Positions 10,610 through 22,149 of a DNA stretch of 64,000 nt are shown here, one piece after another. Every line of letters starts with the position of its first letter. The stretch's first letter is position 1. The DNA comes from Ditylenchus dipsaci (taxonomy: Eukaryota > Nematoda > Chromadorea > Rhabditida > Anguinidae). Location of the stretch: the NCBI GenBank assembly GCA_004194705.1, contig SADC01001374.1:124001-188000 (forward strand), written 5' to 3'. Below the pieces are notes generated by a model. The model saw only the letters and a list, made by a program, of their open reading frames with translations, was not told the DNA's origin and did no database searches. A program made the position numbers and the translations under genes.

Positions 10610-11265
10610 TCTCGGGATCAATTGAAATTCCCCCAAATTTTTTAAAAAATTATTTATGCCTTTTTCTGTTCCAGACCAACCAAATTTTGCAAGAATTCAA
10701 ATTTTTTAGCCTGAAAATGACATGGATTGCTCAGAATCCCACCCGGAATGGCCAGAGGCCCATGAAACTTGGTTTTTTGGGAGTTTACTAAGGGGGGGGG
10801 GGAAACTTTTTTGCGAAAAGGCGATTGGGCGGATCAGATTTCGGGTCAGATTGCTTATTTGCTCAGAATTCCAGGTTTATGGTGGTTTGGAGTGGTTCAG
10901 GGTAAAATTCTGAGCAATTCAGCCCATCTGACTCGAAATCTTATCCGCCAATCGCTTTTTCGCAAAAAGTTTCCCCCTTTAGTAAACCCCGAAAACCAAT
11001 TTCCAGGGCTTCTGGCCGTTCCGGAGTGGGATTCTGAGAAATCCATGTCATTTCAGGCTAAAAAATTTGAATTCTTGCAAAATTATGCAAAATTCGGTTG
11101 GTCTTTGGACAGAAAAAGGCACAAATAATTTTTTGAAAAATTGGTGGTGAATTTCACATTTTGGTGGGGAATTTCACTATTTAAGAACGAATTTGAATTT
11201 GGTGCGGAATTTAATTAATTTGGTGGGGAATTTCACACTTTTTTTTGGGAAATTCACATACAGCC
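10610..11265. mobile_element. Foldback G2, sister of G1
   Basis: Left-arm sequence (CCAAATTTTTTAAAAAATTA, CCAGACCAACCAAATTTTGC) is complementary to 11050-11150. The centre is a second inner palindrome around AGTTTACTAAGG and CCTTTAGTAAAC. The same inner module (TTTAGTAAACCCC...GGGATTCTGAG) recurs at about 50150-50240. The apparent 119-codon frame crossing it is an arm artefact. Confidence 0.65.
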
Positions 11266-11644
11266 TATTTCTCGTACCTGTAGCCCCGAAATCTCATTAT
11301 TTTATATCGAAATACTAAATTACTTTTAGCTAGATGTTCGAAATGTCATTTTTAGAAAAAAAGTATGCTTTTTTTTTGAAAATTTTCATTATCATTCCTG
11401 TTTATTCCTGATTTACTATATCGATGTTGCTGTCTTTCTTCCTAGTTTTTTTCTAGTTTATAGTGTCTGGCGACCAGACAGCAATAGACAGGGGTTGGCG
11501 AAATTGCACTTTATCAGCAGCCAGTTGTTTTTTGCACTAGTCTTATTAAGTCAATAATATGTGTTCTAGAAGAAATTGATGTGTCAGGATCTTTTTCGGA
11601 TCTGATAGCGTTAGTGTTTTCTGCAGCTGGTTTTTATTTGTTTA

Positions 11645-11764
11645 CAGTCAACCCTCGATTTAACGACACCCGAAAATGAGCTAATTTGGTTGGCTTTGAC
11701 TAAATTTAGTCAAAATGAACCCGACAGCCTCAGTTAGTTCCCAGGGTGTCGTTGATTGAGGGTG
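11645..11764. mobile_element. Pogo/Tigger-like MITE (CAGTCAACCCTCGATTTAACGACACC)
   Basis: CAGTCAACCCTCGATTTAAC on the left pairs with the complement of GTTGATTGAGGGTG on the right; TA on both sides. At 120 bp it is little more than two terminal repeats. Confidence 0.7.
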
Positions 11765-11974
11765 TACAAGGTTGTGGAAAAGGAACAATTTAGCCAAGTG
11801 ACATTTAAAATTTCGAAACCCATGTTTTCAAAACAGGTTGTTACCGAAAAAATATTTTCTATACCTCTAGTTAACACTAATTCGATGTATCACTTTATTA
11901 TTTGTAGCATGATTTATCAAATATTGTTCGGTTATTTTTTCGTTCAACTTTTCTTGTTGGTTAACTCGACTTTA

Positions 11975-12335
11975 CGCAAATGATGACAAAGATGGTTATT
12001 TGTACAACCTGGACAACATCTACACCTTTCGACAGTTCTACTTCAACACTTCCTTAATCGGAGAACTGCCAGAAGAGTCAAAGACAAAGCCGCCCGGAAA
12101 GCTTACATCAAAGTCTCCTTTAAAACCAATTCAGTCAGCAAGCTTTTGACAGACAAAAAAGAGCTGCCCAGGGTCGGCATATACCTGTTTAAATTAGAAA
12201 AGCTTGCAATGATCTACTTGAATGAGTTCAACTACCAGAAGAAATTTGGCTTGCGCTTCTTTCAAGAATACCGCAGTGTTGCAACAAGTATGCATGGACT
12301 GGCTATGTGGAGTCAACCCTAAGCAAGCTGTAAGT
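11975..12335 (+). CDS. Exon-like sequence of an unrecognised plus-strand gene (frame-broken)
   Basis: Two overlapping plus frames have strong coding character. The first reads NDDKDGYLYNLDNIYTFRQF to about 12072. The second continues from there with KDKAARKAYIKVSFKTNSVS, then LPRVGIYLFKLEKLAMIYLN and EFNYQKKFGLRFFQEYRSV to about 12290, before a further frame change and a donor at 12331 (CT/GTAAGTAG). The composition (aromatic, Lys-rich, helical) and the single switch points resemble the one-base indels found in the CSN2 and cadherin exons of this window. I do not recognise the family. It may belong to the same gene as the exons at 13190, 14976 and 15398. Confidence 0.4.
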
Positions 12336-12493
12336 AGTTCTTTTCAATAATTAAGCTAAAAATGAATACCTTAAATTAACAAAAGTTTGAAGATATCTTA
12401 GTATTTCGTTACTCGAAATATATTGAAATCAATAAAACGGTCAATAGATTTAAAGCTAAAACCATTTCAAAACCTTTTAGGATAGGGGAACCC

Positions 12494-12796
12494 GTGTTTT
12501 GCTGAGGACACTTTTTGGACTTGTGAGTGAGAGTGAGTGAGAATGATATTTGTCCTCACAGCCTGCGAGTGAAGTTAGAATTTAAAAAATTGTCCCACAG
12601 AGTGTGAGTGAGAAAAAATTTTTTATCCTCACACCTCTGAGTGAGAATAAAAAGAGCCGCTATTCCATTGTACCAGCAACCCCCCCCCCCCAAGCTATTC
12701 CGTGTACCCAGTATATTGAAAAAACCCCTGTGAGTGAGAGTGAGTGAGTGAGATTCTCAGTGAGATTCTTACTCGAAGTAAGCTCAGCAAAACACT
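12494..12796. mobile_element. Foldback with GTGAGTGAGA repeats (AGTGTTTTGCTGAGC ends)
   Basis: GTGTTTTGCTGAGGACA on the left mirrors GCTCAGCAAAACACT on the right. Inside are repeats of GTGAGTGAGAGTGAG on both sides. 34130-34395 holds a second copy with the same motif and the same right end (GAGCTCAGCAAAACACT). Confidence 0.65.
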
Positions 12797-13189
12797 GGGA
12801 GAAACTTGTCAAAAACTGAAGTTCTCAAATCGAAAATTCTCAAAACGAAAGTTTTCAAAATTTTGCCTTGGTCCCTCTTGTAGTGCAAATTCGAAAAATT
12901 TAGACAAATTTTTTTTTCTGAAAAATGGTAAAAGGTGTAAATAAATGGGCTTTAAGACTTTTGGAAAAAATTCCAAAAAAAACAACAAGACGAACTAAGG
13001 CAAATTTTTGAGAAGTTTCGTTTTGTTCGTTTTTGACAAAGTCTGCGTTTGAAAAGTTTCGTTTTGACAAAGTTCTCCTAGCGTTTTTAGACTAGTTACT
13101 ATACTTTTTTTTTTCGAATATATATTTCGAAGTTCAGTTATTCAGTCAAAAACCTTTGGAGTGCAACGGACGTACTAATGCTATTTTAG

Positions 13190-13325
13190 TTTATCATGCA
13201 AGGCCACCAATCGATGACCATACGCTTGCTGTCGTGGTTCCCGAATTAGTGTTGAAGGAGAGTTTTTGGAATACGATGTAAATATATTCAGTGCTGATTC
13301 AAAAGTGTACAATGTTCAATCTCAG
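13190..13325 (+). CDS. Possible exon of the unrecognised plus-strand gene
   Basis: It follows TTTTAG (13185-13190) and ends at a CTCA/GTAAGT donor. One frame reads RPPIDDHTLAVVVPELV, another continues EGEFLEYDVNIFSADSKVY. Joining them needs one single-base correction near 13250. The beta-rich reading looks like protein rather than repeat, but no family is recognised. Confidence 0.35.
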
Positions 13326-13674
13326 TAAGTTTAAGTTGTATAGTGTTTCAAGAAGCTTAGCGGAAATTTCTGACAGAGGGGGGGCACCAATAGGTAAATA
13401 TCTGGGGGGCACGTGGTACCCCCGACCCACCCCTGGCTAAGCAACTGGTATTTTCTCCAGAAATGGTCCCCACTTAACTTAAATAGTATTCCTGGCCTCG
13501 AACTTCAATCAAGACACTGCTTAGCTCTCAGTTGAGTCGTTTGAGTATCAATTCAGTCTCAGTTGAGTATCAATTTAATAAACCAACCCGAGCTGTATTT
13601 TGAATCGAGGTGTATGTTGAATTTAGGCACCCCTGCACAAAGAATACTATTCCAATCATGAAACTAGGGTTGTC

Positions 13675-13776
13675 AAGTGGACAGGACTCAAAATTTTCTA
13701 GTCAAACATTTAGACCCGAACTCGAAACCCTAAATTTACGACTGCAGAGTCCACTTTCTCCGATTCTACAACCCTA
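13675..13776. mobile_element. Short MITE with TAGGGTTGT ends
   Basis: TAGGGTTGTCAAGTGGAC at the left mirrors GTCCACTTTC...CTACAACCCTA at the right. The flanks CATGAAAC and CATGAGAA match at six of eight positions, so an aged hAT duplication is plausible. Confidence 0.5.
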
Positions 13777-14199
13777 CATGAGAAATTAAATAAAATTTTC
13801 GAAAATTTAGAGAGCTACTCAAAAACTATAACGACATAAATTTCGGTGTTGGATTTGAAAAAAATGCCCAAATCGCTATAAACTTCCTGAACAAAAGAGG
13901 TGATGGCACTAAGGCCTCCAGGTGTTCTATTATACTCCAATACAAGATTAAGCAAATTGCTCGATTGGCTAACAAAAAGAACAAAGCTTGCTTATTTTTG
14001 GTGAATGAACAGGTTCCTCTCAACTATATTGACCAGTCTAAACCTTTGCCAAAGAATTTTTTCGTCGCGTAAAAAATAGTCATATGTGGTGCTCTGATTT
14101 TGTTCAAGTATATAATGAGGTGTTTTTTAGATATTTACACAACCAATTCTCCAAAAACGCATTGGCATGTATGCTCTTTAAGTTTGGATATTTTATACG

Positions 14200-14430
14200 G
14201 CGTAGGTGCGTTGTCCCTTTTTTGCACTTTTGGCGTTCTGCTCTATGTTCTGTTTAGCCACGTAGGCTCTATTTTTCAACTTAGGCTTAGGCCTTAGGCT
14301 CAGGGTAGGCCAGCGCACGTTAGGCGGGACTAAAAAATGTTACGAACTAAAAAACTTAAAAATCGGCCTACGTGGCTAAAACAGAACATAGGGCAGAACG
14401 CCAAAAAGTGCAAAAAAGGGGACAAAAGGC
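14200..14430. mobile_element. Foldback with GGCCTACGTGGCTAAA arms
   Basis: CTCTATGTTCTGTTTAGCCACGTAGGC on the left is complementary to GCCTACGTGGCTAAAACAGAACATAG on the right. The centre holds the motif GTAGGCCAGCGCACGTTAGG, which recurs near 19450, 35755, 51770 and 52060. Confidence 0.65.
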
Positions 14431-14975
14431 TACGACCGATTTTATACATGAAATTAAAACTTGGATTTATTCAGGCTCGCAGATGTCCTTATTTACAAAA
14501 TTGTCCTTATTTTGGGATTCCAAATCTTATTTTTGTTTGAAATTTTCAGTCCAAATTTTATTTTTTGGAAGCAAATATGAGATAAGCACTGGATAAAAAA
14601 GCAAATTTGGGGAAAATACCCAAAAATGTCCTTGTAGTAAAAAAATCCGGGAGCCTTGTATTTATTTAATTCAAAACTTAAAATTAAAAAAAAATTGGCG
14701 TGCGGTCTGCCGCCGCTTCGCAGTGGTGTTTTTGAAATTTAAATCTCCACAATCTTATCTCCGTAACTGATCATCTTCTGGCAGTTCTTCATTGTGATTC
14801 CGAAATTTGATTTGCTAGGGCGCATCAGAAAACAAACTTACAATGGGTAAATTTATTAAAAGATACCGAAATTTCAAAGAAAAAAATAACTTACTGCCAG
14901 TCCTCTTAATATTCATATTGATTTTTCAGATATTCATCATTATTCGTTAGTCTGATGAATAATGTCTAGTTTTAG

Positions 14976-15121
14976 ACTAATATGGTGACCCTAAAGCTGA
15001 GAGATGTGCCAACAGGTGTTTACTTGTTCACAGCATTCATTGAAGGGGAGCCAGCGTTTACAATCGAAGACTTTGTCAGCTACGGCTTTCAGTTTTTTGC
15101 AAATGTGGGCATGAGACATAA
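14976..15121 (+). CDS. Exon of an unrecognised plus-strand gene
   Basis: After a TTTTAG acceptor the exon reads TNMVTLKLRDVPTGVYLFTA then FIEGEPAFTIEDFVSYGFQF and FANVGMRH, ending in phase 2 at a consensus AA/GTAAGT donor. The next exon begins at 15398 and completes the split codon in frame (AA+A = Lys), giving ...GMRHKIGKKNAP. This phase agreement supports both exons. It reads as a folded domain but I cannot name the family. Confidence 0.6.
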
Positions 15122-15397
15122 GTAAGTTAAATGTATTACTTTTCGAAATATTGAATATTTTAAGAGTTCTGGAAATGTTCCTGTGAATTGGACTGTCCCT
15201 GTATATGCAGATTGGCAAGCCGAACATGAAGAGATACCATTGTCCAATGTATATGATGAGTTGTAATTGTATTCTGTGGTAATATATTTATATCCTAGAG
15301 CTTTTAATAATTCACCAAGTGGCTACGAGCATCGAAATTTTAATATTTTCTATTCTAATAATTTTTAAGACCAATAAAAAGTATTAAAAATTTGCAG

Positions 15398-15659
15398 AAT
15401 TGGTAAAAAAAATGCACCAGCGGAAGAAATCAACCGCCAGAGCTTATGTAAGAAAACGTCAAAATTGGCAAAATTACTACTCGACAATCCTACGTATAAA
15501 GCGTTATCTAACGAAATAAAGATTTCGGAGGCAAATCTCGAAATTTTTCAAAGATTTAGGCTGTTTATATACATGCTTTATCAATGTAATTCAATAAAAA
15601 TATGGGTTCTTATCGTTATCGCACCACTTGACTATGACTATGTAACTTTGACTATGTAA
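15398..15659 (+). CDS. Last exon found of the unrecognised plus-strand gene
   Basis: The acceptor is TTTGCAG (AG at 15396-15397). The exon reads IGKKNAPAEEINRQSLCKKT and SKLAKLLLDNPTYKALSNEI before becoming less protein-like after about 15560. The frame closes at 15657-15659, and an AATAAA lies at about 15593, so the true end may be a splice site or earlier stop near 15560. It is tail-to-tail with MEAF6, whose stop codon is 70 bases away on the other strand. Confidence 0.55.
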
Positions 15660-15731
15660 CTTGACTATTTGTGGAAAAAGTAAGTGGGTGCGGATAACCG
15701 ATAAGAACCAAAATATGATCCACATTGGTGT

Positions 15732-16868
15732 TTATTTCGTGTTTTTATTGATACTGCCATTTGAATGCAAGGATGAGTTGTGGAGTTGTTGAGAGGTGGT
15801 GGTTGTGTTCATCGCCTGGTTGACTATCTCTTCGCCCAGCTCACCTCGTATGGACACTGGAGCTGTCACTGAGGACAAAGAGAACAGCCTGAAAACAAGT
15901 GTTTTTCTATTTCGCGTGATCTTTTTGAAATTTTAGGAAGAAAAATGATTTCCTTAGTCAAGGTCGAATCATTGTTGACAAAAAAGTTAGTTTTTAAAAT
16001 ATGTTCTTTTGTAGCAACTCTGCTTTTCAGTGAGCAACCAAAATATATAACTAAGGTCATGGGCGGAGATGTTACCCCATCCCAAAAATTTCTTCTACTT
16101 CTACTCGCAAAAGTAGAAATTTTGGTTTCATCCACTATCTGTTGCCAAAATATTCCTTGCCCCCCCCCTGTTGTTTTTTCACGAAAAGCACCCTGGTCCG
16201 TTGTTATTTTTAGGATGGTCATGTAAGAGGTGATCATGCTAACAATAATCACCATAATCACAGTGTGATCATAACCATAATGAGCAGGGCGACCAATACA
16301 CTTTTGGCACAGATAGTGTTATAGAGCCGAAATTTTTAAGGCAAAGAGAAACCTTAGAGAAACCTTTATCTTTGGATGGTGAAAATGAAGATTTGGGAGA
16401 TGAAGAAAAAAGATAATTGACAAGAAAAAAGATAATAGAATATTTTCTGGCAATTACCGATCTGCTCCGTACAACCAGCAAAAACTTTCGTTATAATGAG
16501 GCTCGACTGTACATAATGTTCATATCAAATAAAAGTTTCAAACCTGTCTGTTTCTTTGAAAGCCTGCTTCTTGGAGGATTTTTTGATCGGTTTAAGGCTG
16601 GCTGTGGTGCTAGTGGAGCCAGTTGCAGCACTGTTCGGGTCGAAAGACTCGAAACCTCTAATCACATTGCCGTGTTCGGCAGTTTCTTCTAGGTAAGTGG
16701 CTTCAAAGTTGTAAATCTGGTTTTCCAGGGCTGCCAAGGCCTCCTGAATCAACACGGCTATTTACAAAAGTGTTCGGGTATTTTATAAAAAAATACTGTA
16801 ATTTCTGCCCTTTTCTTGATCAGCTCAAACATCTCCTGTTTGGCGTCTGAGTCTTTGGGTAGAGCCAT
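15732..16868 (-). CDS. MEAF6: MEAF6/Eaf6, subunit of histone acetyltransferase complexes
   Basis: Three exons on the minus strand: 16868-16797, 16743-16544 and 15888-15732, with introns of 53 and 655 bases, all GT-AG and in phase, give 142 residues with no frame break. Exon 1 reads [20 protein letters not shown]. Exon 2 supplies [20 protein letters not shown] and the conserved (G)NVIRGF. Across the exon 2/3 junction [14 protein letters not shown] matches the family's FKEAERLFSKSSVT. Eaf6 proteins are small coiled-coil subunits shared by NuA4/TIP60 and MOZ/HBO1-type acetyltransferases, where they help hold the ING-containing module in the nucleus. The leucine-zipper-like N-terminus is intact, the middle is shorter than in vertebrates, and the tail is Asn/Thr/Ser-rich. 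TTGCAG ends 21 bases before the ATG, possibly a leader splice acceptor. Confidence 0.92.
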
Positions 16869-17626
16869 AGGGCAAATGTGTGAATTTTCTGCAAGTTTGA
16901 AGGTTTACAAAACAGAAGCAACGGTTAGAACAAGAAGCTCGAAAAAGAAGCCATAAGCAATCATGTACCCAGAAAAAAACTTGGCTAGGATACGTTGACT
17001 AAAAAGTCATTTAGTTACACCTTGGGTTTTTTGTATAACCACCGGTGATAATCTTTCTGGGAATATTCCAAAAAAAAAAAGAATGGTTTTTTCTAGCAAA
17101 TGAATAATTATTGGCAAGAATCTGGTGTTAGAAGCAGTGGTTTGCCTGACGAAAAAAATTGGTCAAAAATGTTTGAAAAATCGTTAAAAAATTAATAGAT
17201 TATCTGCGATTTTTGACTGGCGGTGATATTCTCCGGTAATTTCCATCATATAACCCTAGTCAAACCTTGTCTAATTTATTAAAAAAAATATATGAAGACA
17301 ACGCTACTTGAACACAGTTAATCATTTTGGTACAGTAAAATCCTAAACATTAATTTTAAACTTTAAACCCGAAATTTTCAATCTTTTTGACAGTTCCTTG
17401 GTCCGAAAATCATTTTAGTCCAAAAGATCACAACACAAACCAAAAAAAAAGTCTGAAATATTCTTAATAAAAGAGAAACTTTAAAAAAAACCATTTTGAA
17501 CCGTCCAAACTTTGCTTTTACTGAAGGCAGCTAACCTATCAAAGACGAGCCAAACAAAATCCAAATATTCCATAAACAAATAGTAAAATTGCCGAATTCG
17601 AGAGCATTTTCTCGCACATTCACAAC
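16869..17626. other. Intergenic stretch between MEAF6 start and CSN2 3' end
   Basis: It is AT-rich. I see no gene, terminal repeat or RNA signature here. The only notable sequence is the TTGCAG acceptor-like site at 16889-16894 on the minus strand, just before MEAF6. Confidence 0.5.
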
Positions 17627-17648
17627 TTTATTCTCAAAAAACTTTATT
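17627..17648 (-). promoter_or_regulatory. Polyadenylation signals of CSN2
   Basis: Two AATAAA hexamers on the minus strand (TTTATT at 17627-17632 and 17643-17648) lie 60-80 bases past the CSN2 stop codon, the expected place for 3' processing. Confidence 0.55.
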
Positions 17649-17706
17649 CGAGACCAAAACAGCAAAAAGCAGATAACTTATTATCACAATCAGCAATAGA
17701 AACCAT

Positions 17707-20706
17707 TTACATGCATTTATCAACCAGGGTATTGTTCAGGGTCTCCAGCTCCCCGCACACCTTGTTCATTGCTTTTGACAAATTATCCTCAAGTAGGTCT
17801 TGGCCATGCCCCACTCTCAGAACTGTCTGTTGTATTTGGTCTATTTTGAGTTGCTGGCATTTGTCGTGGATGATCTCTATAAGCAAGCGAATCACTTCCT
17901 TCTGCTCTATTTTCAATTCATCGGCCAAATAGCTGAGCTTGATTTTGATGTAGGTTTGATCAGGCGAAGAAGCACCTCAGACCGGATGTTGCTCACAATT
18001 CCTCAATGTGCTCTTTGATGAATGGATCGTCCATTACTGCGTCATGGTTGTCTGCCAAAATCTGCAATTCGGCGAATTCGGTAAATTAGGAAAATCAGAT
18101 ATTTGGCAGGAAATTCACCTGTTCAAATAAGTTAACATCATTATTTTGGTAAGCAGCCACCAACTTGGTCATCGCTACTATTTCTGGTTCATTGCGGAAT
18201 GGCTTCGTCTCTTGACTGTCAAAAGGGTTTATGTCTGATTTCATGAGCATATTAGCCAGAACTAGGTATTTGAGACACACAATCCTCCTGACTGACCCAC
18301 TCTCATCGTAGTTTTTGAAGGCTTCAAAGAAGTCGGTGTGCGCTTTGTCAAACTCGGCATTGCGCAAGTGCATTTTACCACCACACTCTAAAACCACACA
18401 ATTATTACTTATGTTTGTTCTGATACCTAAAATTTTGTGAATTTTAGCAGACTTTTTTGAAAAATAGGACTCTGTAATAAGTTCGAAATGTATTCATCCT
18501 TCTCAAAAGAAATCAGAGCTCTGAAATAAACATAAATGTTCCGAATGAAAATCAAATTTTAAAACTGCTGAATTTTTTCAAATTAACTGCAAATTCGGTA
18601 TTTTCGAGATTTTTTACAATATCAAAAAAAATACTTAAGAGTATTGAAAACTTCAACCTGCTTATCTAAGAATCCATTCCGAAATCTACTTACCTCTAAT
18701 AGTCCCCATTATCAAGGGATGTGGAATAGCACTTTTGACATGGATGGATTGTTCGTAGAGCACCTGAAGTGCTTTGTTGTTTTTTTGCTCAGTGTACATT
18801 TGGATTTCAAGGGCGTAGATTTCAAGCAATTGAGTTCCTTTCTTCTGGTCCTCCTCGCCAGTGTCTGTTTGACATGAAGCTCTCAACTCCTTCAGCACTT
18901 TCACCAATTTGTCAAATTGCTTGAGATCGAAGTAGAGTTTGCCAAGCTTAGTGTTGGTCTTGAACCACAAACGCTCGTTTTTGGAGCCCTTAATAGAAAA
19001 GAAGTTTTTAGAAAAAATTTCTTATTTTCTTCTTAAAGGAGGAGTGAAAGCTGTTAAGGAGATAGTCTCGACACGAAAAGATTCATCTAAGTTTTGTGTC
19101 GTTTAAATGTGGTTTTAAAGCCTTATTTTGTCGACAGATTGGTGATGCGATGTCGGAGAAACTTGTGCAGAATTAGAATTTTTCCAACTCATATTTTCCC
19201 AACCCAAAGTCCGTCGATTTTTTTAAATTTTTTTTATCGTTTAAAACATCGATGAAAATAAGCATGGTTTAAACGGCATTTATATCTAGCCAAATGTGTT
19301 CGATGTATTCTCGGCTTCACCCTATGCTGATCCATAAAATATTTTCGGCGCTAGTAGCGATACCTCCCCCCCAAGCATCCGACCTTTAAAAATTGCTGTA
19401 ACTACCCTTGCAAACAACAAGTTGAGGTTTAGCCTTAGGCTTGTGGGTAGGCCAGCGTACGGAAGTTGTGACTAATGAAGAGTTTGCGCACATTTTCCGG
19501 GGTCTGGGACATAAATTTGGACATAAAACTTTTTACTAAAGTAAAAAAAGGGGGGGGTTTCTTAAAAGGGGGCTTTCTTAAGAGGTGTCAATGGCGTGAA
19601 CGATCAAAATGGGGGGGGGGGTTTATTCGCTACTAGGGCCATATTTTCTTCTTAATTTTTTTCTCGTTTGTTTTCACTTGAGATAAAATTCCCAGCAATT
19701 TTTTTATTAAATAGGCCATACCATCAGAGCATCTAGCGTGATTTCATAGAACTGTTGCAAAAGACCAGTCTGCTTGGATGTAGAAACGTAATCCAAAATC
19801 GAATTGATGGACTTTCAGCATAATTCTTGGTTACTGCCGATTTAATGTAAGTTAAGAGTTGGCGATAGTAGGTGAGCATGGAGTCAAAGTCTTCCTGAAT
19901 ACAGTTAATAAACGACCATGTATGCAGATTATATCAATAAAATTTTACAAACCATGTTAAAGGTAAGTTTGACCATCTGCTTGAGTGCTTTGAAACCCCA
20001 GTCGCCCTTCTCAGTCTCCAAGTCGAGCACACGCTGGAAAGCTTGAAGAGCTCCTCCAATATCTCCATCCGATTTCAGACTTTTCGCAGCATAGTACTGG
20101 TTTTCCAACTGGACGTCTGGCTCACTGCCTGAGTCGTCTGAGTATTCCTAAAATAGTAAACGCGTAATTTTACTAACACATTTGAATTTTTATAAAGATA
20201 TTTCATCAACCAGATTCGAGTCAGAAAATTTGTAATGTAAACAGGAAGCACATATCCTGTTATAACTCCCTCATGATAAAAAAAAAGAATATTTTAAAGG
20301 GGCATGCTCCTCGCCGATGGGAATATTTTGAAAGACGGTACCGGCCCGGTACTACCGGGTCAATTTGAAAAATAAAAGCTCAGTGGTGCTCACAAAGATC
20401 AAAAAAAGCTCAGTGGTCACGCGGCGGCGGACTGTGGAAGTCAGTCGTCGGTTTGATTCAATGAATCAGTGTTTTTTTACTTTTCTTCAAAATGCGACAT
20501 TTCAATTCTCGTTTAAATTTTACTGGCACCCTCCTTTCAAAATATTCCTATCGGCGACGAGCATGCCCCTTTAAGGCAGAATAGAAAAAGCTTCCAAACG
20601 TTGATGAAAATGAAATAATCATGAATATTTTTTAAGAAACGCATATTTAAGAAAATTAGAAAACGTTTACCAATCCATAGTCTTCATTGTCAGAGTAGTC
20701 ACCCAT
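17707..20706 (-). CDS. COPS2: COP9 signalosome complex subunit 2 (CSN2), PCI-domain protein
   Basis: Six exons on the minus strand: 20706-20671, 20147-19953, 19894-19722, 18988-18694, 18387-18119 and 18061-17707. The N-terminus [20 protein letters not shown] is the acidic family start. Diagnostic stretches follow: [92 protein letters not shown] and [17 protein letters not shown]. The PCI/winged-helix C-terminus ends in [11 protein letters not shown]2 is a scaffold of the complex that removes NEDD8 from cullin-RING ligases and is known as alien/TRIP15 in animals. Corrected length is 441 residues, close to the human 443. Three single-base deletions break the frame: at about 19813-19815 in exon 3 and at about 17995 and 17952 in exon 6. 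Each correction restores homology and exon phase, so an assembly error is likelier than a pseudogene. TATCTCAG ends 25 bases before the ATG. Confidence 0.95.
20298..20570. mobile_element. TTAA-type foldback MITE in CSN2 intron 1
   Basis: AGGGGCATGCTCCTCGCCGA at the left is mirrored by TCGGCGACGAGCATGCCCCT at the right, with a perfect TTAA on both sides (20294-20297, 20571-20574). It is non-coding and shares its terminal form with 37888-38103. Confidence 0.85.
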
Positions 20707-20730
20707 TTTTAAAATTCAAAAATATAAAGT

Positions 20731-21246
20731 TCTGAGATAAAATTAGATAGTAAATAGATTCTTGGAATATACTAATTTGAATTAATAGATAGATGAATTA
20801 ATTCATAAGAAACAAAACTAGCTTTTTTTGAAGAAAAAATGTAATTTAAATAGCTTTACAGCCAAATACATTTGGCATTCTGTTTTTACCTTGCTCTAGC
20901 TTTTTTTACATGTAGCGTTGTTATGGTTTTTAGGCAAAAGTTAAGATAAAAAATGAGAAACTTATGCGATTCTTGAATCATTTGGGAAATGTTTTCTATT
21001 TTTTGCTGGATGCCAATGCAATCGGAAATCATTGATGTCAATAGCTACTTCCTCACCTGAACTTTTTCCTGTAGGAAATAGGGACATAAAATGGGCCTAC
21101 GTTGTTAAACTGTCTACAAATAAAAAACGTCAAAATCAAAAAATTTTGAAGTACCCACTGAAGCAATCTAAAAATTTCATGCACATCTAGGGTTGCCAGC
21201 TGCAAAACTTCAAGTTAGTTTCGAGATGCAAAACAAGATTATACTC
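20731..21246. other. Upstream region of CSN2
   Basis: AT-rich sequence with no recognisable gene or repeat. It should contain the CSN2 promoter, but I see no motif I would defend. Confidence 0.4.
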
Positions 21247-21680
21247 TTTTTTTGGTACTTTCCTGTTATCTCGAATCATTTTTGGATGTATTAGTTTTGT
21301 ACCAATTTCACACTGTAACCGGCTAAGGGTTGGCCGCTTCGCGCCAAGAACAACACACTCCACATTGCAAGGGATAGGGGAAAAATAAGTTCGTATTTCA
21401 GGGTGAAATACTTGAGAATGTTAAAAATACTTTATATTAGGTACATCTTATATAGGGTACTTTTTTTTAAAAACGTGAATTTGTGCGAAAACCCGTGAGA
21501 ATCTGATCCCTTAGTATTTCTAAGTTATTTACTACGGTACTTTCCCCTATCCCTTGCAATGTGGAGTGTGCTGGTCTTGGCCGCGAAGTGGCCAACCCTT
21601 AGCCGGGTACAGTGTGAAATTGGTACAAATCTAATACATCCAAAAAATGATTCGAGATAACAGGAAAGTACCCTTTTTAA
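21247..21680. mobile_element. Foldback carrying core B
   Basis: Outer arms TTTGGTACTTTCCTGTTATC and GATAACAGGAAAGTACC pair. The inside carries both halves of core B: GGTTGGCCGCTTCGCGCC...CTCCACATTGCAAGGGATAG and its inverse CCCTATCCCTTGCAATGTGG...TTGGCCGCGAAGTGGCC. Other core B copies lie near 26720, 32380 and 51910 between unrelated arms. Confidence 0.75.
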
Positions 21681-22149
21681 ATAAATAGGGTTGTCGAGGC
21701 GCTGAAACTTTTGGCATGGCAAACGAGCACTCTGTGCCGAGCCTGTGCCTAAACGTCGAAATCGGCATGGCGAGCCAATAAACCTAGAAAAAAAGTCGTT
21801 AGTAAGTCGGGGTTACACTCAGGGATGAGAATTTGGTCCTATATAGGGTGTTTTTGGGAAACGGTGAATTCATATACACCGAATTCATATACAAACGAAT
21901 TCATATACATCGAATTCATATACATCGAATTCATATACATCGAATTCATATACATCGAATTCATATACATCGAATTCATATACATCGAATTCATATACAT
22001 CGAATTCATATACATTTGGGATTCTATTTCTAAAGTTTTGAAAGATGCACCGATGGTCTAATTTTTGTTTAAGTGTAATATTTTAGGAGTCTAATTAATA
22101 CAAGCTTCTTGATGGCGAAGAATTCTTCAAATATGACGGGTGGAACAAT

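Noticed and set aside
10769..11128. 119-codon plus-strand frame
   Set aside because: It runs through both arms and apex of foldback G2, and its first and second halves are inverted copies of each other, so it is not a gene.
15866..16261. 131-codon minus-strand frame
   Set aside because: It reads through the exon 3 acceptor of MEAF6 in a different frame and lies in intron 2; no conserved motif and no splice support.
17707..20706. CSN2 as a processed or decayed pseudogene
   Set aside because: It keeps all introns, consensus splice sites, polyadenylation signals and about full length; only three one-base deletions break it, matching the error type seen elsewhere in the window.
21825..22061. 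Open frames reading repeated FIYIE or HIHRI units at the MULE left end
   Set aside because: They are translations of the 15-bp GAATTCATATACATC array; any frame through a 15-bp tandem repeat without stops stays open. There is no start or splice context.
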